A stretch of DNA of 17,921 nucleotides from Akkermansia muciniphila. GTDB taxonomy: Bacteria; Verrucomicrobiota; Verrucomicrobiia; Verrucomicrobiales; Akkermansiaceae. Where the stretch lies: assembly GCA_945870545.1 (NCBI GenBank), contig CAMBTF010000006.1, positions 1 through 17,921 of the forward strand, in the 5' to 3' direction. Positions 7,926-16,275 of the stretch are shown piece after piece. A program made the translations under genes and the position numbers. The notes under the pieces were generated by a model. It was not told the DNA's origin and did no database searches. It saw nothing but the letters and a program-made list of their open reading frames with translations. Positions within the stretch are counted from its first letter, which is position 1. Every line of letters begins with the position of its first letter.

Positions 7926-8846
7926 TCAGTGTCCCGGGATTTTCGATTCGGGGTTAGAGCGCAGGGCATGGTATTCGCGGAGCAACTCCGCCGCCCGCTC
8001 TTGCGCCGCTTCGAGGGGCAGGCCATCGGGCACTCCGGGGCGGGTGTGACCGGTTTTGCAGAGCCACGCGTGCTTGAGGATTCCGGCGCGTGTTTCCAGG
8101 ATGGACAAGGCCTTGCCATCGGCCAAAGCCGGTTTCCCCGGTAGATGCCAAAGCGGCCAGATTTGCCTGACAACGGATGCCGCCATGAAATCATGGCCTC
8201 TCTCGCCCGGATGCACCTTATCGCGAGCATAGACGAAATCCGGATCGGTTTGCTTTTCCGCCGCGATGGCGGCGCGCAGATCGGTGCGGATATCGATCAC
8301 CTGCCAGCCTTCCTGCGTTGCCAGCCATGCCGCTTGTGCATCGAGAACCGCGTCGTATCCCTGCGGAGCTGTCGCCGGGTGATCGCCGTCATACAACGGC
8401 GCGGTGATCACCACGAGTTTCGCGTCCCGCTTTTCCACCTCCGCCTTCAGGCGTGTCATGCCGTCCTGGAAGGCTTTCTGCCGCGTTTCATCGAGTGGCA
8501 TGTAGATCCCGTCGTTCATTCCGTAACAGGCGAGGACATGGGTGGGCTTGAAGGTCTCAAGGATGCGCCCGAGGCGCTCGTGCAGGTCAGGTCTTGGAAA
8601 TTTTCCGTCGGCATGGCCCGGTTCCGAAAGCCCTGAGACCGTCTCGCTCGCGAGCCCGAAGTTGACGATTTCCGCTTCGGTGAACGCCGGGGCGGTGCGA
8701 AGGGCGGATTCCACCAAGGCCGGCCAGCGTCCGGAGTAGGTGATGCTGTCTCCAAAGATGGCGACACGCGGTTCGCCGGCCAACGAAACAAGTTGGCCAA
8801 GCAATGCTACGAGGATAACGGAGAAGGTCTTCATGGTGTTTTGCAT
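7926..8846 (-). CDS. Secreted SGNH/GDSL hydrolase
   Basis: The 306-residue protein carries the four SGNH blocks: VAIFGDSIT with nucleophile Ser34, FGLASETVSG with Gly64, ACYGMNDG with Asn111, and DKVHPGERGH with Asp209 and His212. A signal peptide (MKTFSVILVALLGQLVSLAG) follows a possible four-residue extension; ATG 8846 and ATG 8834 are both usable, neither with a strong ribosome-binding site. SGNH enzymes are esterases, lipases or carbohydrate deacetylases, and the substrate here cannot be read from the sequence. The last 75 residues form a helical tail after the catalytic domain, with HAWLCKTGHTRPGVPDGLPL and then AAQERAAELLREYHALR. I believe similar tails occur in related secreted SGNH proteins of the PVC group, but that is memory, not a search result. 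It lies 106 bases downstream of rapA on the same strand. Confidence 0.85.
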   Translation of the reverse strand: MQNTMKTFSVILVALLGQLVSLAGEPRVAIFGDSITYSGRWPALVESALRTAPAFTEAEIVNFGLASETVSGLSEPGHADGKFPRPDLHERLGRILETFKPTHVLACYGMNDGIYMPLDETRQKAFQDGMTRLKAEVEKRDAKLVVITAPLYDGDHPATAPQGYDAVLDAQAAWLATQEGWQVIDIRTDLRAAIAAEKQTDPDFVYARDKVHPGERGHDFMAASVVRQIWPLWHLPGKPALADGKALSILETRAGILKHAWLCKTGHTRPGVPDGLPLEAAQERAAELLREYHALRSNPESKIPGH

Positions 8847-8952
8847 ATTCTGAGGTTGTCGCCTTACTACTGCTCAGCTACAGACTTTCTTACTACCGGG
8901 ATGAGCTTTGCTAAGAGTGCTCAATCATTTAACGGCAGCCGCTCCCTGCGGA

Positions 8953-11664
8953 TTACGTCCGGAAGACTAGGCGGATCGAGTCCAGGCGGACGCGGGCTTG
9001 GGAGAGGGCTTGGGTGGTTTCGCGGAGGGTGGCTTTTAGGGCTTCGGTTTCCGAGGGGGGGACGTGGGGGTTGCGTTTCGCGAGATCCTCTAGGCGGGCG
9101 ATCTGTGAGGTGATCGTTTCCTCCGCGAGTTCGCGGGCGGCTTGGATGGGTTTGGCGGAGGCTCGTTTCGCAATGTCCTTGGCGGCGGCGGTCATTTTCG
9201 GGAAGAGATCGCGGCGGAAGGCTTCCTGGGAGACGAGGCGGCGGGCGTCGCCGGGCTGGAGGGCAGCGGCGGGCGGGGCTTTGGTTTGGGCGGTTCCGGT
9301 GTGATCGACGATGACGCGAAGGAGGGTGGGCGGCAGGAAGCGATCCAGGTGCAGGCGCGGCGGAGCGATTACCTCGAGCACGAAGGCGCATTCCAGCAGG
9401 ATGGATTTTCCCTGGCCAGTTTTCCATTCTGCAAAGGCGGCGTTACCGTGATTGCCATCGAGGAGCTGGCCGAGGGCGTCGCGGAACAGCGGGTGATCGA
9501 TGGTGAGGAAAGCGAGATCCTCGCGGGCGAGGGCGGTGGCGCGATCCAGGGTGGCGGAGAGGCCGTCCTCGGGGATGTCGGCGAAGGCTTCTGTTTGGCG
9601 GTTGCCGCGCTTGAAGACGAAGGCGTTCGCGGAAAGATCGGAAACGTCCAGCCCGAGGTGGTCGAACAGCCGGATGGCAAATTTCGCGAAGCGTGGATCG
9701 GTATCGGCCTCGCGGATCGTTGCGAGGAGTTCGGCGGATTGGGAGGCGGGGGGCGCACCGAGTTCGAGGAGGCGATCGTGGCCGGAGGCGAGGCGGCGGG
9801 CGACGTCGGCTTTCAGGTCGGCGGAGCGTTTCAGGAAACGGCGGAATTTTTCCGAGGACGGCGAGGCGTCGGCGAGGGCGTCGAGCTCCGGGAGCAGCTC
9901 GGTGGCGAGGGTGGTGGCGCCCTTGAGCGGTTCGGAAAAGACATCGAGCGCCTCGTGGAGCCAGCGCGCCTGCAGCTCCGATCTACTATCTTTCCCGTAG
10001 GGAATGTGGATGCGGATGTCGCCGGTCTGGCCGATGCGGTCGAGGCGGCCGATGCGTTGTTCGAGGACTTCGGGATCGCGCGGGAGGCCGAAGAGGACGA
10101 GGTGGCGGGCGAACTGGAAATTCCGCCCCTCCGATCCGATCTCCGAGCAGATCAGGATGCGTGCGCCGTCCTCCTCGGAGAACCACGCGGCGTTGCGGTC
10201 GCGCTGGAGCAAGGAGAGATCCTCGTGGAAAAGGGCGGCCTCGACGTGGATCTGTGCGAGGAGTTTTTTCTGTACGGCGATGGCGGCGTCCGGGGAGTTT
10301 GTGATGAGCAGGATTTTCTCGGTGGCGGGCAGGTCGCGGATCAGCGCGGCGAGCCACGCGTAGGGCGATGCGCCTTTTTCCAGCGGATGGAGGAGGGGCA
10401 GGCGTTGCGGGAAGCCGGTGAGGCGTTCGCGGGTGTTGCGAAACAGCACGCGGCCGGTGCCGAAGGAATCGATGAGCTCGGAAACGAGAGGCTGGCGGGC
10501 GGATTCATCGCCGGAAATGAGGGCTGTTAGATGTTTCCCGGCGCGGGGTGAGTTTTCGGTAAAAGCGGTGATATTGTCCGGGATGTTTCCGGCGACAAGG
10601 GCTTCCACGGTCTCCGCGAGGGGGATGTAGGATTCCGTTTCCGCGAGGAAAACATCGAGATCCGAGTAGCGGTCGGGATCGAGAAGGCGGAGCCGCGCGA
10701 AGTGGCCGGCGGGGCCGAGTTGCTGCGGGGTGGCGGTGAGGAGGAGCAGTGAGGGGATGGTATTTGCGAGCGAATCGACCATCGAGTAGGCGGGCGAGGC
10801 CTCGTCCTCCGACCATTCGAGATGGTGCGCCTCATCGACGATGAGCAGGTCGAAGCCCGCCTCGCGCGCTTGCTTGGTGCGGGTGGGATGATCCGTGAGG
10901 AATCCGATCGCACAAAGGATGAGCTGGGAATCGACGAAGGGGTTCGCCATTTCGTCGTGGGCGGTGATGGAGGCGCAGCGTTCTTCATCGTAGAGCGCGA
11001 AGAGGAGATTGAAGCGGCGCAGCAGCTCCACGAACCATTGGTGGATGAGCGGCTCCGGCACGAGGATGAGGATGCGGTCGGCGCGGCCTGTTAGATAGAG
11101 GCGGTGAAGGATGAGGCAGGCCTCGATGGTTTTCCCGAGGCCCACTTCGTCGGCGAGGAGGACTCGGGGGAAAAGGCGGTTCGAGGTCTCCGCGACGATG
11201 GAGAGCTGGTGCGGAATGAGGTCGATGCGCGCGCCGGTATAGCCGCGGGCGGGTGAGCGACGGATCGCGGCGTTCCAGCGTAGTGCTTCGAGGCGCTGGT
11301 CGAAATCGCGCGGATGATCGGTGAGCCCGGCGAGCAGGCGTTTCGCCGGGCTGATGAAGCTGAGTGAATCTAACAGGTCGCTCTCGTGGATGGACGCACC
11401 GCCGCCGTGGTAGGTGAGCAGTCCATTTTGCTCGCTGACGGATTCGACGGTCAGTTTCGTCTTCGCATGATCTGCGATCTCATCACCGGGCGCGAAACAG
11501 ACGCGTGCGAGCGGTGCGGACTCCGCCGAGTAGGTGCGGGTTTCCTCGGCGGCGGGGAAACAGATTTCCACATGGCCGTTTTCTTCAGAAATCACATGCC
11601 CGAGCCCTAGGGAGGGTTCGGAGGTGGAGATGTAGCGTTGACCGGGAAAAATTTCAATTTTCAA
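8953..11664 (-). CDS. rapA: RNA polymerase-associated protein RapA (Swi2/Snf2 ATPase)
   Basis: This 903-residue protein matches E. coli RapA (968 residues) along its whole length. RapA binds RNA polymerase and uses ATP to recycle it from stalled or post-termination complexes. The N-terminal Tudor-like region shows GQRYISTSEPSLGLGHV and later EQNGLLTYHG. The first ATPase lobe has IPHQL, ADEVGLGKT (171-179, Walker A), VDEAHHLEWSED (276-287) and LLTATPQQLG. The second lobe has SRVL-like GRVLFRNTRERLTGFP, LICSEIGSEGRNFQFA (504-519) and QRIGRLDRIGQ (536-546). The C-terminal domain keeps ALAREDLAFLTIDHPL, HLDRFLPPT and the final LDSIRLV. The missing 65 residues are mostly between the lobes (about 422-440). 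The start is TTG 11662-11664, forced by an in-frame TGA two codons upstream. It is the last gene of the malQ-GH63-rapA run. Confidence 0.92.
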   Translation of the reverse strand: MKIEIFPGQRYISTSEPSLGLGHVISEENGHVEICFPAAEETRTYSAESAPLARVCFAPGDEIADHAKTKLTVESVSEQNGLLTYHGGGASIHESDLLDSLSFISPAKRLLAGLTDHPRDFDQRLEALRWNAAIRRSPARGYTGARIDLIPHQLSIVAETSNRLFPRVLLADEVGLGKTIEACLILHRLYLTGRADRILILVPEPLIHQWFVELLRRFNLLFALYDEERCASITAHDEMANPFVDSQLILCAIGFLTDHPTRTKQAREAGFDLLIVDEAHHLEWSEDEASPAYSMVDSLANTIPSLLLLTATPQQLGPAGHFARLRLLDPDRYSDLDVFLAETESYIPLAETVEALVAGNIPDNITAFTENSPRAGKHLTALISGDESARQPLVSELIDSFGTGRVLFRNTRERLTGFPQRLPLLHPLEKGASPYAWLAALIRDLPATEKILLITNSPDAAIAVQKKLLAQIHVEAALFHEDLSLLQRDRNAAWFSEEDGARILICSEIGSEGRNFQFARHLVLFGLPRDPEVLEQRIGRLDRIGQTGDIRIHIPYGKDSRSELQARWLHEALDVFSEPLKGATTLATELLPELDALADASPSSEKFRRFLKRSADLKADVARRLASGHDRLLELGAPPASQSAELLATIREADTDPRFAKFAIRLFDHLGLDVSDLSANAFVFKRGNRQTEAFADIPEDGLSATLDRATALAREDLAFLTIDHPLFRDALGQLLDGNHGNAAFAEWKTGQGKSILLECAFVLEVIAPPRLHLDRFLPPTLLRVIVDHTGTAQTKAPPAAALQPGDARRLVSQEAFRRDLFPKMTAAAKDIAKRASAKPIQAARELAEETITSQIARLEDLAKRNPHVPPSETEALKATLRETTQALSQARVRLDSIRLVFRT

Positions 11665-11679
11665 AGTTCAACTTTCAAT
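11646..11679. repeat. AT-rich repeat-like tract containing the rapA start codon
   Basis: Several copies of TTTCAA/TTCAA-type words stand in a row here, unlike the GC-rich surroundings. They include a perfect palindrome, AAAGTTCAACTTT, at 11663-11675. The TTG start codon of rapA (11662-11664) overlaps the palindrome's edge. The tract could be a dispersed intergenic repeat that reaches into the gene, or an AT-rich unstructured translation start. Confidence 0.45.
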
Positions 11680-11826
11680 GGAGAGGTTTCGTGCGTTCAT
11701 CTGCCGTTTATTTCTTTCTGTTTTTGGGTGCCGCACACGTAATTTGCAAACAGTCTATCGATGGCGAGGTGTCTTCCGCCGGAGGATTTCATCACCCTGC
11801 AGTCAACATCTTGGGGGAAACCAAGT

Positions 11827-14514
11827 TTAGGAGAACTTACTTTCCAGCAGTTTTTCGCGGCGCTCACGGACGAGGCGGACGACGAGGGCGGTCCAGCCGG
11901 TCTGGTGGGAGGCACCGAGGCCTTCGCCGGTTTCGCCGTGGAAGTATTCGTGGAAGAGGAGAAGGTTTTGCCAGTGGGGGTCGTCGGAGTAGCGTTTGGA
12001 GACTTCGCTATCACCGAAGCAGGGGCGGTATCCGTCCTTGTTTTTCTTGAAGAGGGAGATGAGGCGGTCGCAGAGGTCGATGGCGACCTCGCGGAGGGTG
12101 CATTCGTTGCCGGATCCGGTGGGGTATTCGATTTTAAAGCCGTCCCCATAGAAGTAATAGTAGCGCTCCAAGGCCTCGATGAGGATGAAGTTGGTGGGGA
12201 ACCAGATGGGGCCGCGCCAGTTGGAGTTGCCGCCGAACATGTCGGTATTGGATTCGCCGGGCGTGTATTGCACCTCGTGGGTGGAGCCGGCGTACTGGAA
12301 GACAAAGGGGTGCTCGCCATGAGCCTTGGATAGGGAGCGGATACCGAAGTCGGAGAGGAATTCCTTGGTATCGAGCATGTAGGTAAGGCTTTGGTGGAGG
12401 CGTTCTTTCGAGGGGATGGCGAGAAGGATGCGGCCGGAGTTTTTCTTCCCGGGGACGCGGTTGGCGGTGACGTATTTCAAGAGCTCCGGCTTGTTGACAA
12501 GGAACCAGTCCATGCGTTTCCGAAAGCCAGGGAGGGCATCGATGGTTTTCTGCTTGATGACGGTGACGGCGGAAAGGGGGAGGAGGCCGACAAGGGAGCG
12601 GATGCGGAGGGGGATGGGTGACTCGTCGCCGACGATGAGCTGGTCGTAGTAAAACTGATCCTGTACGTCCCAGAGGCCGTTGCCACCGAGGGAGTTGATG
12701 GCGTCGCAAATGTTTACGAAGTGTTCGAAAAATTTCGACGCGATGTCCTCGTAGGCTGGCTTGGTGAGGGCGAGTTCGAGCGCCATGGCGAGCATGGTGA
12801 GGCAGTAGAAACCCATCCACGCAGTGCCATCCGCTTGCTGAAGGTAGCCGCCGCCGGGAAGGGAGTGGGAGCGATCGAAGACGCCGATATTATCGAGGCC
12901 GAGGAAGCCGCCACCGAAAACGTGGCGGCCGTCCAAGTCCTTGCGGTTGACCCACCAGGTGAAGTTGAGGAGGAGTTTCTGGAAGGCTTTCTCAAGGAAG
13001 AGGATGTCGCGGCTGCCCTTTTTATCGGCGATCTTGTAAACACGCCATACGGCCCAGGCGTGGACGGGCGGGTTGACGTCGGAGAAATTCCATTCGTAGG
13101 CAGGAAGCTGGCCATTGGGGTGCATATACCACTCTCGTAGTAGCAGGAGGAGCTGTTGCTTGGTGAAGACGGAGTCCACCGCGCAGAAGGGGAGCATGTG
13201 GAAGGCGGTGTCCCATGCGGCGAACCACGGGTATTCCCACTTATCGGGCATGGAGAGGATGTCCTTGGCGTGGAAGTGCTCCCAGTCGTGGTTCCTGCCG
13301 GTGAGGCGGCTCGCGGGCGGGTTAGGGATTTCGTTGTCACCCTTTTGCCATGTTTCCACGACGTAGTGGAAAAACTGTTTCGTCCAGAGCAGCCCCGCGT
13401 AGCCCTGACGGCAGATGAGGGTCTCGTCTTCGGAAATATCTTTCGGGATGATGTCGTTGTAGAACTCGTCGGCCTCGTGGATGCGTTTATCGAAGGTCTC
13501 CGAGAAACCGGCAAGCCCGGGGATGCCGCTGTCATCCTCGGCGGGGTGGAGGCGGCAGCGGACGGTTATGGATTCGCCGGCGGGAACGATGAGGATGAAG
13601 TGGGCAGCGGCCTTGGTGCCCTCATGTTTCGGGGAAACTGCGTCCTTTTCGTTGTGGATGATGTGGCGGTGAAAAGCGTCCTTGGTATAGTGCGTGGTGT
13701 TTTTCCTATCTCCAAGGGACTCATGGTTCGTCTCGTTCTCGGTGAAAAGCCATTCGGATTTGGTGCCCGCGACGGATGGGTCGATGTGGAAGCGGTAATT
13801 TCCGAGGATGCCGTGCTCGACGAGGAGGGAATCGCCGTCGAGGCGGATGGATGGTTTTTTCAGTGGAGCCTCGGGATCGGTGCCCCAGGTCCAGGTGTTG
13901 CGGAGCCAAACGGTGGGAAGGACGTGGAGTGGTGCGTCCTCGGGGCCGCGGTTGGTGACAGTGATGCGCCAGAGGATGTCCTCGGGGCTGCGCTTCGCTG
14001 TTTCCTGGACCACATCGAAATACCTGCCGCTCTCGAAGATGCCCATATCCGCCAGCTCGAACTCGGGGCCGAGGCGTCCGAGGCGCTCGTTTTCCAGACG
14101 GATGTCGGTGTAGGGGTATTTCGCCTGCGGATACTTGTAGAGCGCCTTGGTGTAGGAGTGGGTGGGGGTGGAATCTAGGTAGTAGTAGCATTCCTTGACG
14201 TCCTCGCCGTGATTGCCCTCGTTGCCGCCGAGGCCGAAGAGGCGCTCCTTGAGGATGCTGTCGTTGCCGTTCCAGAGGGCGGGGGAAAAGCAGAGGCGGC
14301 AACCGCGGTCGCACCAGCCCTGCAGCCCGTCCTCGCCCCAGCGGTAGGCGCGGCGACGTGCCTGGTCGTGGGGAAAGGCGGTCCAGGCATTGCCATGATC
14401 CGAGTAATCCTCGCGGACGGTGCCCCACTGCCTTTCGGAAAGATAAGGCCCCCAGCGCTTCCAGTCCTGCGTGCGCTTATCCTCTTCCGAAAGTCTGATG
14501 GATTCCTGGGTCAT
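11827..14514 (-). CDS. GH63-type (MGH1-like) glucosidase, cytoplasmic
   Basis: The 895-residue protein opens with the family's recognisable stretches WGPYLSERQWGTVREDYS (21-38), YRWGEDGL, LCFSPALWNGND, LKERLFGL and NHGEDVKE. The first 340 residues look like an N-terminal beta-sandwich. The (alpha/alpha) barrel follows, with FAAWDTAFH (Asp435, likely general acid), PAYEWNFSDVNPPVHAWA (471-488), LPGGGYLQQADGTAW, GGNSNWRGPIWFPTNF (761-776) and FHEYFHGETGEGLGASHQTGW (from 854). Glu856 or Glu861 is the likely base. GH63 enzymes hydrolyse terminal alpha-glucosyl residues of oligosaccharides or glucosides; the exact substrate is unknown. No signal peptide is present. It follows malQ by 63 bases in the same direction, which suggests joint work on alpha-glucans. 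A 162-base gap separates it from rapA. Confidence 0.85.
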   Translation of the reverse strand: MTQESIRLSEEDKRTQDWKRWGPYLSERQWGTVREDYSDHGNAWTAFPHDQARRRAYRWGEDGLQGWCDRGCRLCFSPALWNGNDSILKERLFGLGGNEGNHGEDVKECYYYLDSTPTHSYTKALYKYPQAKYPYTDIRLENERLGRLGPEFELADMGIFESGRYFDVVQETAKRSPEDILWRITVTNRGPEDAPLHVLPTVWLRNTWTWGTDPEAPLKKPSIRLDGDSLLVEHGILGNYRFHIDPSVAGTKSEWLFTENETNHESLGDRKNTTHYTKDAFHRHIIHNEKDAVSPKHEGTKAAAHFILIVPAGESITVRCRLHPAEDDSGIPGLAGFSETFDKRIHEADEFYNDIIPKDISEDETLICRQGYAGLLWTKQFFHYVVETWQKGDNEIPNPPASRLTGRNHDWEHFHAKDILSMPDKWEYPWFAAWDTAFHMLPFCAVDSVFTKQQLLLLLREWYMHPNGQLPAYEWNFSDVNPPVHAWAVWRVYKIADKKGSRDILFLEKAFQKLLLNFTWWVNRKDLDGRHVFGGGFLGLDNIGVFDRSHSLPGGGYLQQADGTAWMGFYCLTMLAMALELALTKPAYEDIASKFFEHFVNICDAINSLGGNGLWDVQDQFYYDQLIVGDESPIPLRIRSLVGLLPLSAVTVIKQKTIDALPGFRKRMDWFLVNKPELLKYVTANRVPGKKNSGRILLAIPSKERLHQSLTYMLDTKEFLSDFGIRSLSKAHGEHPFVFQYAGSTHEVQYTPGESNTDMFGGNSNWRGPIWFPTNFILIEALERYYYFYGDGFKIEYPTGSGNECTLREVAIDLCDRLISLFKKNKDGYRPCFGDSEVSKRYSDDPHWQNLLLFHEYFHGETGEGLGASHQTGWTALVVRLVRERREKLLESKFS

Positions 14515-14577
14515 GGCAAAGGTCGAGGGGAGGGTTAGCAGGTTCCGTGCGAAACACGAAGGCTTTCTATTAACCGC

Positions 14578-16275
14578 TTAGCGTCCGGTGAGGCGGATCA
14601 GTGTGGAGAGGATGCGGCCGCGCTCCGCCAACTGGTGATCGGAAATGTTCAGGCGGAGCCGCCAGTTGCCCTCGCCGCTGGTGCCCGGGGTGTTGATCCG
14701 GTCTTTTAGTTCGAAAAGATCGGTGACCATGAGGACGGCGTAGCGGGAGTTTGATTCGAGGAGCGATTTGATGAGGCGCCAGTGGATTGCATCGGAGTAG
14801 GTAGGCCATGCGTTATCCGGGGGGATGGGGATGCCGGAAAAGCCGGCAAGCAGGCGGAGCGCGTGGGCGGCGCCCTCTGCGACCCAGTGGCCTTGCTCGG
14901 TGGGGTTCGCTTTCTGGAGCAGGATGGTCTTGCGGTAGTTGTCCCAGGTGGCGCAGAGGGAATTATGGTCGTGGGTGGAGTAGGCGGCGAAGGAGTTTTC
15001 TGGAAACACGTCGCCCATGACAGGGGAGCCGTCGGCGTAGGCATCCCAGTGGGGAATGCGGTATCCGGATATGCCTAGTTCGTCGAGGTGGGGGCGGACA
15101 TATTCGGGAACCCAGCCGAGGTCTTCGGCGATGACCTCGGCATCGCCTGCCGCATCGAGGATTGCGCGGAGGCGGAAGTCGCCATTGGCGCGGTTAACGG
15201 CCTTGTGCTCATGGGTGTCATCGGGATGGCTGAACCACTGTGGAGCCCTGCCGTCGGTGAGTTTCTCGGCCGCGTAACGGTCGAGGCCGAGGAACTCGAG
15301 GTTTTTGCTCGGGTGCCATGGGAAACCGTAGATCCGGTAGAAGCCGAGGATGTGGTCGAGGCGGAACATGCCAAAGATTTCCGTGAGCCGGGTGAGGCGT
15401 TCGCGCCACCATGCGAAGCCGGATTCCGCCATGGCGTCCCAGTTGTAGAGAGGTATGCCCCAGTTCTGCCCCCACTCGTGGATGAAGGGATTTTCGGCGG
15501 AGTAACCTTCGGGCGGGGTTCCGCCGAACCAGTCGGTGTGGAAGCCGGCGCGGTTGAAAAAAACGTCCGCAGAGTGGAAGGAGACGCCGATGGGGAGATC
15601 GCCCATGAGTTTCACGCCGCGGCGGTCGGCGTGGGCGCGGAGATCGAGCCATTGGCGGAAGCAGAGCCATTGCGCGTAGGCGAAGCCATCGAGGCGGGAA
15701 ATGATGTGGGCGGGATTATCCGCGCGCAGCGATGCGACGAGCGCATGGGCACCATCTACAGATTGCGATTCCACGGGCCACTCGTCCCATGTGAGGTGCG
15801 CGCCGTGGATTTCTATGAGCAGTTTGAAAAGGCAGTAATCCGGCAGCCACGCGGCGCTGCGCTTCTGGAACGCTTTGAAATCTGCGTCGAGGGCGGGATC
15901 CGGTTTTCCATGAAAACGGGCGAAGGAAATTTCTAGCAGGTGGCTCTTCATCGCGCGCACCGCGGGATAATCGATCACTGAGTCGTTCAGACGCGGGCCA
16001 AGAGAGGCGCGGGCGGCTTCGATTTCCGAGCGCGTAATGTAAGGAACCATGTCCGGCTCGAAGGCGAGGTAGATCGGATCGAGGGCGATGGATGAGATGC
16101 CGGAGTAGGGGCTTTCGTCGGTGCCGTTCTCGTTGATCGGCAGCAACTGAAGGAAACCGAGATGATGATCGGCCGCCCAATCAATCCACTCCCGGACGGC
16201 CAGGGTATCGCCGATGCCGAGATCGCCGGGGCGGCGGGTCGAGAAGGCGGGGATGAGAAGACCGGTTGTTTTCAC
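14578..16275 (-). CDS. malQ: 4-alpha-glucanotransferase (amylomaltase, GH77)
   Basis: The 565-residue protein transfers segments of alpha-1,4-glucan between chains, releasing glucose, in glycogen or maltodextrin metabolism. The GH77 signatures are all visible: GLLIPAFSTRRPGDLGIGD (5-23), WIDWAADHHLGFLQLLP (30-46), SPYSGISSIALDPIYL (55-70), LMGDLPIGVSFHSADVF (223-239), MFRLDHILGFYRIY with nucleophile Asp307 (303-316), VIAEDLGWVP with acid/base Glu384, and YSTHDHNS with Asp436. The loop after GGTPPEGYS carries extra residues (AENPFIHEWGQ) compared with the usual TGQ-W-G pattern. The length is slightly above the 500-residue type and below the 690-residue E. coli type. It starts the malQ-GH63-rapA run, downstream of a 295-base gap with a long inverted repeat. 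No glycogen phosphorylase or synthase is in the window. Confidence 0.92.
   Translation of the reverse strand: MKTTGLLIPAFSTRRPGDLGIGDTLAVREWIDWAADHHLGFLQLLPINENGTDESPYSGISSIALDPIYLAFEPDMVPYITRSEIEAARASLGPRLNDSVIDYPAVRAMKSHLLEISFARFHGKPDPALDADFKAFQKRSAAWLPDYCLFKLLIEIHGAHLTWDEWPVESQSVDGAHALVASLRADNPAHIISRLDGFAYAQWLCFRQWLDLRAHADRRGVKLMGDLPIGVSFHSADVFFNRAGFHTDWFGGTPPEGYSAENPFIHEWGQNWGIPLYNWDAMAESGFAWWRERLTRLTEIFGMFRLDHILGFYRIYGFPWHPSKNLEFLGLDRYAAEKLTDGRAPQWFSHPDDTHEHKAVNRANGDFRLRAILDAAGDAEVIAEDLGWVPEYVRPHLDELGISGYRIPHWDAYADGSPVMGDVFPENSFAAYSTHDHNSLCATWDNYRKTILLQKANPTEQGHWVAEGAAHALRLLAGFSGIPIPPDNAWPTYSDAIHWRLIKSLLESNSRYAVLMVTDLFELKDRINTPGTSGEGNWRLRLNISDHQLAERGRILSTLIRLTGR

Noticed and set aside
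8936..8955. Small inverted repeat after rapA as terminator
   Set aside because: The stem is only four base pairs with no T-run.
9142..10530. Open frame of 462 codons on the plus strand inside rapA
   Set aside because: It lies fully opposite a well-recognised RapA frame; its product is Gly/Glu/Ala-rich low-complexity sequence as expected from the reverse complement of GC-rich codons.
13156..14178. Open frame of 340 codons on the plus strand inside the GH63 gene
   Set aside because: It is a shadow of the glucosidase codons; no domain motif and no ribosome-binding site are seen.
15088..15936. Open frame of 282 codons on the plus strand inside malQ
   Set aside because: It is opposite intact GH77 catalytic motifs and has the Gly/Val/Glu/Ala bias of an antisense shadow.
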